64,000 nt of DNA from Chromobacterium alkanivorans (GTDB lineage Bacteria > Pseudomonadota > Gammaproteobacteria > Burkholderiales > Chromobacteriaceae): NCBI RefSeq assembly GCF_016937655.1, contig NZ_JAFHKL010000009.1:186001-250000 (forward strand). Direction: 5' to 3'. Below, one piece after another: positions 45,578 through 54,292 of this stretch (the first letter of the stretch is position 1; each line of letters opens with the position of its first letter). Position numbers and translations under genes: made by a program. Below the pieces are notes generated by a model. The model was given only the letters and a program-made list of their open reading frames with translations, did no database searches and was not told the DNA's origin.

Positions 45578-46561
45578 TCAGCGGGGAGTTAGGCCATCTT
45601 GCAGCGCGCTATCCAGATCGGATTTCTGTAGTGGCGAACTTACAACACTGGTCTCGCGATTGCCGCTCTGCCCCGGCGGCCCGAACATGGCCACCACCGC
45701 CTGCGCCTGCTTGCTGGTCATCACCAAGAGCTCGATGCGGCGGTTGTAAGCGGCCAGCGGATGCGCGGCGTCCAGCGGCGCGCGGTCGGCCATGCCCACC
45801 ACTTGCAGGATGCCGGCGGCGTTCATGCCGCCTTCCAGCAGGTGCAGCCGCGCCGCCATCGCGCGGTTGCTGGACAAGCCCCAGTTCGAAAACGAACCGA
45901 AGCCGGCGGTGCGGTATTGCGCGGCGTCCGTGTGTCCGACAATCAGCAATTGATTGTCGATATGGCTGAACATATCGCCCATATCGTGCAGCAGGCGCTT
46001 GAAGCGCGGTTCCACGATGGCGCTGCCGCGCTCGAACATGCCCTGATTGTCGGTATCGTGCAGCATCACCCGCAAACCGTAAGGCGTGACCACGGTCTGC
46101 AAATTGCTGGCCAGGCCGGCGTCCCGGCTCATCTTGGCCAGCAAGCCGGCCAGCTTTTCCAGATCCGCCACGCTGTCCAGGCTGCGCTGGCCCTGGCCGT
46201 CGAAGGTTTTCTTGGCCACCTTGTTGCTTTCCTGCAGCAGGGAGTCGGCCTTGGTGGTGGTGGTGGGCTGGCCCGGGATAGGGTCGCGCGGGATCAGGCT
46301 GCCCGGCGGGGTGCCAGTGTGTTCGATGCTGCGCGAGCCGCCGGCCTTCAGCGGACTGCCGCCGCCGGCGGTCAACAATTGCTGCAGGTTTTCCTGATCG
46401 CGCGCGGCCAGCACCCACAGCACCAGGAACAGGCACATCAGCGCCAGCACGAAGTCGGCGAACGCCACTTTCCACGCGCCGCCGTGTCCTTCTGAATCCT
46501 GACGGCGCGACACCTTCTTGATCACCGCGGCTTCATGCTCGCGACTGGGTTTATTCGCCAT
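45578..46561 (-). CDS. motB: Lateral flagellar stator protein MotB (LafU-like)
   Basis: 327 aa. The transmembrane helix has the proton-carrying aspartate (WKVAFADFVLALMCLFLVLWV); the C-terminal OmpA-like domain has LLIVGHTDAAQYR and NWGLSSNRAMAARLHLL. The ATG at 46561 (MANKPSREHE) is preferred; another ATG lies 9 bases upstream. Partner of the MotA before it. It belongs to the H+ LafU group by its position last in the fliD...motB unit. Confidence 0.92.
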   Translation of the reverse strand: MANKPSREHEAAVIKKVSRRQDSEGHGGAWKVAFADFVLALMCLFLVLWVLAARDQENLQQLLTAGGGSPLKAGGSRSIEHTGTPPGSLIPRDPIPGQPTTTTKADSLLQESNKVAKKTFDGQGQRSLDSVADLEKLAGLLAKMSRDAGLASNLQTVVTPYGLRVMLHDTDNQGMFERGSAIVEPRFKRLLHDMGDMFSHIDNQLLIVGHTDAAQYRTAGFGSFSNWGLSSNRAMAARLHLLEGGMNAAGILQVVGMADRAPLDAAHPLAAYNRRIELLVMTSKQAQAVVAMFGPPGQSGNRETSVVSSPLQKSDLDSALQDGLTPR

Positions 46562-46574
46562 GCCCGCCATCCGC

Positions 46575-47441
46575 TCAGTTCACGCCTTCCAGCGCGTTGA
46601 TCCAGGTTTCCAGCTGAGAGAAGCTGGGCTTGGTGTTCAGTTGCACCAGGCGGCGGCCGGCGTCGATGGCCAGCAGCGGCGGCTTGCCGGATACGTGGGT
46701 GGTCAACACCACTTTCACCGATTCGTAGTTGGACAGCTCCTGTTTGACCAGCTGGTGCATCATGTTGGACAGCGGGTCCAGCACGCCGTAGCAGAAGAAG
46801 ATGCCGATGAAGGTGCCCACCATGGCGGCGGCCACTTTCTCGCTGATCTCGCCCGCGGTGGCGCCCTGGCTGACGCTGTTCATCGCCATCACGATGCCTA
46901 GCACCGCGGCCAGGATGCCGAAGCCCGGCATCGCCTCGGCGATCTTGTGCAGCGACTTGGATGGCTGGTTCAGTTCTTCATGAATCGCGTCCAGTTCCTG
47001 ATCCAGCACGCTTTCCAGTTCGTGGGCGTTGATCTTGCCCATCGCCATCAGCCGGAAGTTGTCCACGATGAAGGCCAGCAGCTTGGGTTCCTCCAGCACC
47101 AGCGGGTAGCGATTGAACAAGGGGCTTTGACGCGGGGCCTCCACGTGTTCGTCCAGCGCTTTCAGGCCCTGGCTGGCGGTAATCAGCAATTCGTACATCA
47201 GCAGCAGCAGCTGGCGCTGGAATTCCGCGTCGTATTTCTTGCGCATGCCGACGCGTTTGATCTGGCCGCCCATTTCCGTGAGCACGTGCTGCGGGTTGCC
47301 CAGCACGATGGCGCCGACGGCGGCGCCGCAAATGATCAGCAGCTCCACCGGCTGCCAGATCACCGACATGATGCCGCCATGCAGCATGAAGCCGCCAAAG
47401 ACACAAACCAGCACGATCAGAATGCCGAATAATTGCTGCAT
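46575..47441 (-). CDS. motA: Lateral flagellar stator protein MotA (LafT-like)
   Basis: 288-aa stator A subunit with four membrane helices (the first in QLFGILIVLVCVFGGFML, the last pair around AMPGFGILAAVLGIVMAM and VGTFIGIFFCYGVLDPL) and a cytoplasmic loop carrying charged torque residues. It forms the channel with the following MotB. Confidence 0.94.
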   Translation of the reverse strand: MQQLFGILIVLVCVFGGFMLHGGIMSVIWQPVELLIICGAAVGAIVLGNPQHVLTEMGGQIKRVGMRKKYDAEFQRQLLLLMYELLITASQGLKALDEHVEAPRQSPLFNRYPLVLEEPKLLAFIVDNFRLMAMGKINAHELESVLDQELDAIHEELNQPSKSLHKIAEAMPGFGILAAVLGIVMAMNSVSQGATAGEISEKVAAAMVGTFIGIFFCYGVLDPLSNMMHQLVKQELSNYESVKVVLTTHVSGKPPLLAIDAGRRLVQLNTKPSFSQLETWINALEGVN

Positions 47442-47458
47442 GTTTTCTTTCCTCGGAC

Positions 47459-48151
47459 TCAGGCCGCTTGTAGGCGAGCCTGCATTTTTTTGAGAGCGCT
47501 CTTGTTGATCTGGCAGACGCGGGCTTCGGTCAGCGCCAGCACCGCCGCGATCTCCTTGAGGCTCAGTTCAAATTCGTAATACAGCTGGATCACTTGCTGC
47601 TCGCGCGGGTTCAGCGCCTGCAAGGCCACGGTCAAGGCGCTTTTCAGCGCCAGCCGCTGTTCCGGATTATCGTCCGCCGCCGGCTCCAGCCCCTGGGCCA
47701 TCAGTTCGTCGAAGCTGGACAGCGCTTCGGCGTTGTCCGCCAGCAGCGCTTCCTGATAGGCCTCGGCGCTGAGGCCCAGCAGCTGCATCGCCTCGGCCTC
47801 GCTGGGCTCGCGCCCCAGTTTGCGGCTGAGCAGGCGCAGGCCGTCGCGCACGCGGTGGGCCTCCTGGCGCACCGAGCGCGGCCGCCAGTCCAGCCGGCGC
47901 AATTCGTCGAGAATGGCGCCGCGGATGCGCAAAATGGCGAAGCCGGCGAACTTGTCGTCCGGCTCGCCGTAGCGGCGCAGGCTCTCCAGCAAGGCCATCA
48001 GCCCCACCTGCTCCATGTCTTCGCGGTCGAACACGCCGCCGGCCTGGGACGACAGCTGGCGCGCCACCCGCTTGACCAGGTGGGCGTACCGGCTCAGCGC
48101 CTCGGCTTCGCCGCCGGCGCTGGCCGGGGCTTCGTCGTAACAGGCGTACAT
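47459..48151 (-). CDS. fliA: Flagellar sigma-28 factor FliA (LafS-like)
   Basis: 230-aa sigma factor: region 2 (YAHLVKRVARQLSSQAGGVF, LMALLESLRRYG, GAILDELRRLDWRPRSVR), region 3, and region 4 (LNPREQQVIQLYYEFELSLKEIAAVLALTEARVCQINKSALKKM, in parts). It drives late lateral flagellar genes and is held by FlgM. It lies between fliL and motA, as lafS does in Vibrio and Aeromonas. Confidence 0.94.
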   Translation of the reverse strand: MYACYDEAPASAGGEAEALSRYAHLVKRVARQLSSQAGGVFDREDMEQVGLMALLESLRRYGEPDDKFAGFAILRIRGAILDELRRLDWRPRSVRQEAHRVRDGLRLLSRKLGREPSEAEAMQLLGLSAEAYQEALLADNAEALSSFDELMAQGLEPAADDNPEQRLALKSALTVALQALNPREQQVIQLYYEFELSLKEIAAVLALTEARVCQINKSALKKMQARLQAA

Positions 48152-48157
48152 AGGGGC

Positions 48158-48601
48158 TTACTCGATGATCAATTTGCTAACCATCACCTCGCTGAACGGC
48201 GCGTCGCGTCGCTCGCGCAGGAAACCGCCGGCATAGGCCTTGGCCAGCAAGCGCTGGTAGTCGTCTATGCTCATCGTCAGCGCCTTGTCCGCCGGCAGCT
48301 CCGACAGCGCGCGCACGGCGATGCTCTTCAGGAAGGGCAGTTGGGACTTGACCTCGGCCTCCTGCTTTTCATTGCTGCGGAACACCAGGTCCACCGCCAT
48401 GAAGCGGGTGGCGGATTCGCCGCCGCGCAGCATCACGATCACCTTGTCCATGCTGACGAAGCGCGCGTCCGGCGCCGCGGCCGGCTTGGGCGCCTCCGCC
48501 GCTTGCGGCGCGCGCGAACTCAGCCACCACCAGGCGCCGCCGCCGGCGGCCAGCGCCGCCGCGATGGCCACGATCAAAATCACTAAGATGTTTCTGTTCA
48601 T
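48158..48601 (-). CDS. fliL: Flagellar basal-body protein FliL (LafF-like)
   Basis: 147 aa: one N-terminal membrane helix (ILVILIVAIAAALAAGGGAWWWL) and a periplasmic FliL domain (DKVIVMLRGGESATRFMAVDLVF). It stabilises stators. It is 6 bases upstream of fliA. Confidence 0.88.
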   Translation of the reverse strand: MNRNILVILIVAIAAALAAGGGAWWWLSSRAPQAAEAPKPAAAPDARFVSMDKVIVMLRGGESATRFMAVDLVFRSNEKQEAEVKSQLPFLKSIAVRALSELPADKALTMSIDDYQRLLAKAYAGGFLRERRDAPFSEVMVSKLIIE

Positions 48602-48618
48602 GCTTGTGCTTCCGCTGC

Positions 48619-49614
48619 TTAGCCCTGGCCCAGCCAGAAGCCTTGTCCATCACCCTGCCCCGCTTCCGCCAGCGCCCGTCCCGGCGCGCGTTGCGGCTGC
48701 TGCTGCCCCTGGCGTTCCTGACGCTGCTGGCCGTGGCCGCCCTGCCCCGGCGCGCCTTCGCGCACTTCCACCGCCACTTGGGTGTATTGGCGGTTGGACA
48801 GATCCTGGCGCAGCGCGTCGCCGATGGCTTGCAACTGCCGCACCACTTCGCCGTGCGAGGCGGTCAGCTGCACTTGCAGCGCGCCGGCCTCGTGGCGGAT
48901 GGAGATTTCCAGCGAGCCCAGCGACGGCGGGTCCAGCCGGATCAGCGCGCGGTCCATGCCGTGGCTGCTCTGCACTTGCAGCCGTTCGCCCAGCGCGGCG
49001 CTGAGCTTGTCGCCCCAGCTGGCCGGCTGCTGCGCCGGCAGCTTGATCGGCGCCCACTCCGGCAGCGGCGCTGCGGCCTTGTCCTGCGGCTGCGGCGCAA
49101 TGGCGGCCAATAGCGGCGCGGCGGCTTGCGCCGGCGTCTGCGTTTCGCGGCCGGCCTGGGCCTCGCCGGCGCCGGCCGGCTTGGCCGGCAGCGGCGCCAG
49201 GGTGTTCAGCGCGGCGGACAGCGCTTCCGGCGGCAACGCCGCCTCGGCCTGTTTGCGCGGCGTCGCCGCCGCGGTCGCGTCCACGCCGGACGGCGCCGAC
49301 GGGCCGGCCTGCGGCGCGACGGCCGTCGGCATGGCCGGCATCAGCGGCAGCGGCAAAGGCTGCGCGGCGAGAACGCCGGGCTGCGCGGCCGGCGTCTCGG
49401 CCTTGGCCTCGTCGCCCGCGGGGGCTTCGGCGTCGGTTTCAACCGCCGGCGCGGCGCTTTGCCCATCCATCAGGCTGGCCAGCAAGGCGCTGGCGAAATC
49501 GCCGCCGGACTCCGGCGCCGCCGCGTTCGGGTCCAGCAGGGGATCGGCCGGCGCGGCGTCGGCGGGCGTTGACGCGCCGCCGGCGAGAAGATTGGGGGGC
49601 AAGGATACGTTCAT
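48619..49614 (-). CDS. fliK: Flagellar hook-length control protein FliK (LafE-like)
   Basis: 331 aa with a long Ala/Pro-rich N-terminal ruler region and the C-terminal FliK substrate-switch domain (ALIRLDPPSLGSLEISIRHE, VVRQLQAIGDALRQDLSN), followed by a Gly/Gln-rich tail. The stop of fliT overlaps its start. Confidence 0.88.
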   Translation of the reverse strand: MNVSLPPNLLAGGASTPADAAPADPLLDPNAAAPESGGDFASALLASLMDGQSAAPAVETDAEAPAGDEAKAETPAAQPGVLAAQPLPLPLMPAMPTAVAPQAGPSAPSGVDATAAATPRKQAEAALPPEALSAALNTLAPLPAKPAGAGEAQAGRETQTPAQAAAPLLAAIAPQPQDKAAAPLPEWAPIKLPAQQPASWGDKLSAALGERLQVQSSHGMDRALIRLDPPSLGSLEISIRHEAGALQVQLTASHGEVVRQLQAIGDALRQDLSNRQYTQVAVEVREGAPGQGGHGQQRQERQGQQQPQRAPGRALAEAGQGDGQGFWLGQG

Positions 49615-49898
49615 GCTTGATTCCAGTCGCTGACTTCGGCGTAGGCGATTTGCGCGTCGCGCTGATGGCTCAGCGCGGCGATTTTGTCTTGCAGTTCCGC
49701 GGAGTCGGCGCGGCAGACTTCCAGCGCGTCGCGGTAGACGGCGCGCAAGGCGGCGCGGGCGGCGGCGTCCAAGGCCTGAGGCTGGGTGCGCAGCAGTTCG
49801 GCCAGCAATTGGTCCAGCGCGGCCAGCCGTTCCCAGTCGCGTTCGGCGCAGGCGCGGCGGATGGCGGCTTCCAGCGCGGCCGGCTCAGGCGGCTTCAT
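49611..49898 (-). CDS. fliT: Flagellar chaperone FliT-like protein
   Basis: 95-aa helical protein between fliS and fliK with 14- and 4-base overlaps. Sequence is poorly conserved (DWERLAALDQLLAELL, LQDKIAALSHQRDAQIAY); the call is from size, helix content and place, as FliT chaperones FliD. Confidence 0.7.
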   Translation of the reverse strand: MKPPEPAALEAAIRRACAERDWERLAALDQLLAELLRTQPQALDAAARAALRAVYRDALEVCRADSAELQDKIAALSHQRDAQIAYAEVSDWNQA

Positions 49899-50277
49899 GC
49901 TGGTCCCGCACGCCTATCCAGCCGCCCTTGAGCTTGATCAGCAGCTGTTCGGCCTCGTCCAGCGCCGCCACGTCCAGATTGACGCTGGCGTGGTAGAGCC
50001 GGTAGGCGCAGTAGTCGTAGAGCCGCGCCAGATTGGTGACCACCTCGCCGCCGGAGTCGAAGTCCAGCGCGCTGGACAGGCCGTTGAGGATGTTGATGCA
50101 CTTGCTGATGCTCTCGCCCTTTTGCTCGTAGCGCTGGTTTTCCAGATGGCCGCGCGCGCGCGCCATTTCCTCCAGCAGGCCGTCGAACAGCACCAGCACC
50201 AATTGCACCGGCGAGGCGGCGTGGGTCTGCGCTTCCAGATTGACCGCGTGATAGCTGCGGTAGGCGTCGTATTCCAC
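49885..50277 (-). CDS. fliS: Flagellin chaperone FliS (LafC-like)
   Basis: 130-aa FliS: AYRSYHAVNLEAQTHAASPVQLVLVLFDGLLEEMARARG and INILNGLSSALDFDSGGEV (in parts) match the family. It keeps flagellin unpolymerised. The lateral flagellin gene itself (lafA) is not in the window. Confidence 0.92.
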   Translation of the reverse strand: MEYDAYRSYHAVNLEAQTHAASPVQLVLVLFDGLLEEMARARGHLENQRYEQKGESISKCINILNGLSSALDFDSGGEVVTNLARLYDYCAYRLYHASVNLDVAALDEAEQLLIKLKGGWIGVRDQHEAA

Positions 50278-50361
50278 GTTGTCGTGCTCCTGTTCTAATC
50301 AATAGGCGGGAGGGGGTCCCTCCCGCCGAATTCTGTGCGGCCAAGCAAATCCGGAACGGAT

Positions 50362-51705
50362 TCAGAAGGAAAGCATGCCCAGAGTCTTCTGCATGTCTTC
50401 CTGCATCTTCTGCAGCTGGGTGAACTGCGTCAGATAGCGCTTGTAGCTCTGGTCGTACTGGGCCTTCAGCCGCACCTGGCGGCTGTCCAGATCTTTCTGG
50501 ATGCGGGATTCGGAATCCTTGCGCAGCTTGAGCAGGCCGCTGCTGCCGTTCAGCCATTTGTCCAGGTAGTCGCTGCTTTGCTTGACCACGCCGTTCTTGT
50601 TGTCGCCGTTGACGAAACGGTCCAGCGCGTCCGGCTTGTCCTTCAGGGTTTCGTTCAGCTTCTTGCTGTCCAGGCTCAGGGTGCCGTCGCGGTTGGCCTT
50701 GATGCCCAGCTGGTTCAGGGTGATGCCGTCGTATTCCTGACGCAGCAGGCCGTTGATGCCGTCTTTCAGGCTGCGGATGCCGGAGTCGCTGGCGAAGGGG
50801 CCGCCGGTCTTGCCTTCCTTGCCCGGCGCGGACAGATCGGCGATGGCGCTGGCCAGCTTGTTGTAGCTGTCGACGAAGCCCTGCACATTGCCGACGGTGT
50901 CGGCCTCGTTGCGCGCGACATTGAGCTGCAGCGGGGTATCGCCCGGCTTCATCGCCTTGCTGATGGTCAGATTGACGCCGTCTATGCTTTCGAAAGTGTT
51001 GGACGCCTGCTTCATCTGCACGCCGGTATCCTTGTTGCCCAACCAGACGATGGCGTCCTGCCCCTTGGTCAGTTCCTTGGGACTGGCGAGGCCGCTCTTG
51101 AGGCCGGCGTCGCTGACCTGGCTCAGGTCCAGCGAGATGGCGCCGCTCTCGCCGGTCTTGCCGGAAGACATCACCAGCTGGCTGGTGCCGCCGTTGTTCA
51201 GCACCATGGCGTTGACCTTGCCGCTGTTGCCGCTGGCGCGGTTGATGGCCAGAGCCATTTCCGACGGCGACAGATTGCCGTCGCCGTCGCGGTCCGCGCT
51301 GCTGAGGTCCACTTCGAAGCTGTCGCCGCCAACCCGCACGGTGACCTTGTCGCCGGCCTGGGCCTTGGCGCCGGACAGGCTGCCGAAGGACAGCTGATGG
51401 GCGGTGGCCACTTGTTCGATGAACAAGGAGTAGTTGCCGGGCTGGGCGTTGCCCTTGGCGCTGACGTTGGCGAAGCCTTCCTGGCTGATGCTGGCGTTCA
51501 TCGCCACCAGGCTTTTCTTGGTGGTGATGCCGGTCAGCGCGCTGCGATAGTCTTGCAGGGCTTTTTGCAATTTGTTCAGCGCGTCGCCGCGCGCCTGCGC
51601 CGCCTTGCTCTGGGTGTCCAACTGGTTCTGGGCGTCTTGCAGATACAGGCTGGCGGCGTTCTGGGCCAGCGCCGAAGGCGGGGTCTTGCTGAAATCGATA
51701 GCCAT
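50362..51705 (-). CDS. fliD: Flagellar cap protein FliD (LafB-like)
   Basis: 447-aa filament cap. Typical N- and C-terminal coiled-coil D0/D1 segments (YLQDAQNQLDTQSKAAQARG; LDKWLNGSSGLLKLRKDSES, LQKMQEDMQKTLGMLSF) flank the variable middle. First gene of the lafBC..EFSTU-type order; 131 bases separate it from fliJ. Confidence 0.92.
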   Translation of the reverse strand: MAIDFSKTPPSALAQNAASLYLQDAQNQLDTQSKAAQARGDALNKLQKALQDYRSALTGITTKKSLVAMNASISQEGFANVSAKGNAQPGNYSLFIEQVATAHQLSFGSLSGAKAQAGDKVTVRVGGDSFEVDLSSADRDGDGNLSPSEMALAINRASGNSGKVNAMVLNNGGTSQLVMSSGKTGESGAISLDLSQVSDAGLKSGLASPKELTKGQDAIVWLGNKDTGVQMKQASNTFESIDGVNLTISKAMKPGDTPLQLNVARNEADTVGNVQGFVDSYNKLASAIADLSAPGKEGKTGGPFASDSGIRSLKDGINGLLRQEYDGITLNQLGIKANRDGTLSLDSKKLNETLKDKPDALDRFVNGDNKNGVVKQSSDYLDKWLNGSSGLLKLRKDSESRIQKDLDSRQVRLKAQYDQSYKRYLTQFTQLQKMQEDMQKTLGMLSF

Positions 51706-51836
51706 TTAGAATCCTTTCGCTGTACGCGGGCCGGAGCGCTGTCGGCGCGCCGGGATGAGATCGCCGGAATTGAGATCGACGCTAATGACTATCCCTTGCG
51801 ACCGAGGCCCGGCTTTTCTTGAGCCGCCGTGAATAA

Positions 51837-52271
51837 TCACGCTCCGCGCAGCCAGGCTTGCCCGGCCAGTTCGTCGGTTTGCTTCTGTTCTTTCTTCAAC
51901 CGCAGGCGCAGCAGGCTTTCCGCCGCCTGGTCGCGCACCTGGACCATCACTTCGCGGCGCAGGCTGGCTTGCAGCAGCGCGCGCTGGCTGACCGCGGCGT
52001 CGGCCTCGGCCAGTTGCAGATCCTGCTGCTGCGAGGCCATCAGGCCCAGCAGCGCGCCCTTGTAGTCGGCGCAGTTGCGCGCCAAGGCCGGGTGGCCGGC
52101 GTCGGCGCTGGCGCCGCTCTGGCCGCACAATTCGCCCATGCGCACAATGTTGCGGCGGTAGCGTTCCTGCAGCTGGCGCTTGCCTTCCACCTCGCTTTGC
52201 AGGCGGTCCACGTCCTGTTGCCGCAATTGGACCATCAGGCCCAGGCGGCGCACGTCTTCGGGCTGGCTCAT
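51837..52271 (-). CDS. fliJ: Flagellar export protein FliJ (lateral)
   Basis: 144-aa coiled-coil export stalk protein, last of fliE-F-G-H-I-J. It is identified by its helical heptad character (MVQLRQQDVDRLQSEVEGKRQLQE), its size and the 4-base overlap with fliI. Primary sequence is weakly conserved. Confidence 0.82.
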   Translation of the reverse strand: MSQPEDVRRLGLMVQLRQQDVDRLQSEVEGKRQLQERYRRNIVRMGELCGQSGASADAGHPALARNCADYKGALLGLMASQQQDLQLAEADAAVSQRALLQASLRREVMVQVRDQAAESLLRLRLKKEQKQTDELAGQAWLRGA

Positions 52272-53581
52272 GTCGCGATCATCTCCATCAAACCGTTCCG
52301 GCTGTCTTCATAGCTCGCGGCCTCGGCCGCGCCCTGGCGCAAAAACGCTTCCAGTCTGGGCATCAGCCGCACCGCGCGGTCGGTGTCGGCGTCGGCGCCG
52401 GCCACGTAGCCGCCCAGCGGAATCAGGCTGCGCACTTCCTGGTAACGGGACCAGGCGCCGCGCGCGCCGCGCGCCGCCTCCGCGTGCTCCGCCGCGGTCA
52501 GCTGGCTCATGCAGCGGCTGACCGAGCGGCCGATGTCTATCGCCGGATAATGGCCGCGCTCGGCCAGCTCCCGCGACAGCACGATGTGGCCGTCCAGGAT
52601 GGCTCGCGCGGTGTCCACCACCGGGTCTTGCTGATCGTCGCCTTCGGCCAGCACGGTGTAGATGGCGCTCATGCTGCCGGCGCCGCCCTCGCCGTTGCCG
52701 GCGCTCTCCGCCAGCGAGGGCAACAGGCCGAACACCGACGGCGGATAACCGCGCGTGGCCGGCGGTTCGCCCAGCGCCAGCCCCACTTCGCGCTGCGCCA
52801 TCGCGTAACGGGTCAGCGAATCCACCAGCAGCAGCACATTGCGGCCCTGGTCGCGGAAATGGGCGGCGATGGTGTGGGTCAGCTCGGTGGCCTTGAGCCG
52901 CATCAGCGGCGATTCGTCGGCCGGCGCCACCACCAGCACCGCCTTGGCCAGGCCGGCTTCGCCCAGCGAGTGCTCGACGAACTCCCGCACTTCGCGGCCG
53001 CGCTCGCCGATCAGGCCCACCACCACCACGTCGGCCTCGGTGTGGCGGGTGATCATGCCCAGCAACACGCTCTTGCCGACGCCGGAGCCGGCGAACAGGC
53101 CAACGCGCTGGCCGCGGCCTATGGTGAGCAGGCTGTTGATCGCGCGCACGCCCACGTCCAGCGGCGCGGACACTGGCTGTTTCTTCAGAGGATTGACTTG
53201 CGGCGGATGGGCGGCCAGCGGCTGTTCGCCGCCGAGGCGGCCCAGGCCGTCCAGCGGCTCGCCCAGGCCGTTGACGATGCGGCCCAGCCAGGACGGCCCT
53301 ATCATCAGGCCGCCGCCGTCGGCGGCGGGCAGCACCCGCGCGCCGGTGGTCAGGCCCACCGGCTTCTTGAACGGCATCAGGTAGGAGACTTCGCGCTTGA
53401 AGCCCACCACCTGGGCTTGCAGCCAGCCGCCGCCGGCGGTTTCTATCACGCAGCGCTGGCCGGTTTCCAGCGGACAGCCCACGCTTTCCAGCAACAGGCC
53501 GGACGCGCCCACCAGGCGGCCGCTGACGGTGGCCACCGGCACCTCCGGCAATTCCAGTCGTCCCAGCGCCTGACGCAACAT
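52268..53581 (-). CDS. fliI: Flagellar export ATPase FliI (lateral)
   Basis: 437-aa F1-beta-like ATPase. Walker A is GLFAGSGVGKSVLLGM, Walker B-type NVLLLVDSLTRYAMAQREVG, and REVREFVEHSL and GYPPSVFGLLPSLAE are conserved. It powers export with FliH/FliJ. Confidence 0.96.
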   Translation of the reverse strand: MLRQALGRLELPEVPVATVSGRLVGASGLLLESVGCPLETGQRCVIETAGGGWLQAQVVGFKREVSYLMPFKKPVGLTTGARVLPAADGGGLMIGPSWLGRIVNGLGEPLDGLGRLGGEQPLAAHPPQVNPLKKQPVSAPLDVGVRAINSLLTIGRGQRVGLFAGSGVGKSVLLGMITRHTEADVVVVGLIGERGREVREFVEHSLGEAGLAKAVLVVAPADESPLMRLKATELTHTIAAHFRDQGRNVLLLVDSLTRYAMAQREVGLALGEPPATRGYPPSVFGLLPSLAESAGNGEGGAGSMSAIYTVLAEGDDQQDPVVDTARAILDGHIVLSRELAERGHYPAIDIGRSVSRCMSQLTAAEHAEAARGARGAWSRYQEVRSLIPLGGYVAGADADTDRAVRLMPRLEAFLRQGAAEAASYEDSRNGLMEMIAT

Positions 53582-53584
53582 GGC

Positions 53585-54292
53585 TTAAGCCTCCGCCTGT
53601 TCCGCCGCCGGCTCGACGGCGTCGCTTTGCAATTGTTCGCGCACGGTGGCGATGCAGGCCTCCAGCCGCTGCTGGCAGCCGGCGTCGGCCTCGGACTCCG
53701 GCGTGCGGATCCGGCATTCGCCGTGCGGCAGCTGCGGGTCCGCCACCAGCCGCCAGCGCGCGGCGCGCTCCGGCGCCAGTTCGCGGATGCGCTGGCACTC
53801 TTCGGCGTTGAGCAGGATTTCCACCTCGTCCTGCTGGTACTGGCCCGGCGGCAAGGCGGCCAGGGTTTCGTCCACCAGGTCCAAGATCTGCACCGGCTTG
53901 AGCGCCAATTCGCAGCGGATCACCTGGCGCGCCACCTTGGCCACCAGTTCCACCACTTCGTCGCGCATCGCCGCCTGGTATTCCTCGCTGACGCGGCGCA
54001 GCTCGGCCAGCGCGGCCTCCAGCGGCCGGCCCAGGTCGGCCAGCTCGGCCAGGGCTTCGCGGCGCGCCGCCGCCTGCCCTTCCTGGCGGCCCTGCTCCAG
54101 GCCCGCGGCGTAACCGGCTTCGCGGCCGGCGGCTTCGCCGCTGGCCAGGCCCTCGTTGTAACCGGCGTCCATGCCCTGGCGGAAGCCGTCGGCGGCGGAG
54201 GCCTGGATCTGGGCGGAGTCCTGCGCGTCCAGCGGCAGGTCCAGCGCGCTGTGGATCAGCGGCGGGAAGCGGAAGGGGCGCCAGGCCTTCAC
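53585..54292 (-). CDS. fliH: Flagellar export regulator FliH (lateral)
   Basis: 235 aa. The Gly-rich central repeat (GMDAGYNEGLASGEAAGREAGY) is the GxxxG segment typical of FliH, followed by the ATPase-binding C-terminal domain. It lies between fliG and fliI with 3-4-base spacing. Confidence 0.9.
   Translation of the reverse strand: MKAWRPFRFPPLIHSALDLPLDAQDSAQIQASAADGFRQGMDAGYNEGLASGEAAGREAGYAAGLEQGRQEGQAAARREALAELADLGRPLEAALAELRRVSEEYQAAMRDEVVELVAKVARQVIRCELALKPVQILDLVDETLAALPPGQYQQDEVEILLNAEECQRIRELAPERAARWRLVADPQLPHGECRIRTPESEADAGCQQRLEACIATVREQLQSDAVEPAAEQAEA

Noticed and set aside
51706-51836. Sigma-28 promoter before fliD
   Set aside because: TCAAG and a GC-rich -10-like stretch exist, but spacing and sequence do not fit TAAA-N15-GCCGATAA.
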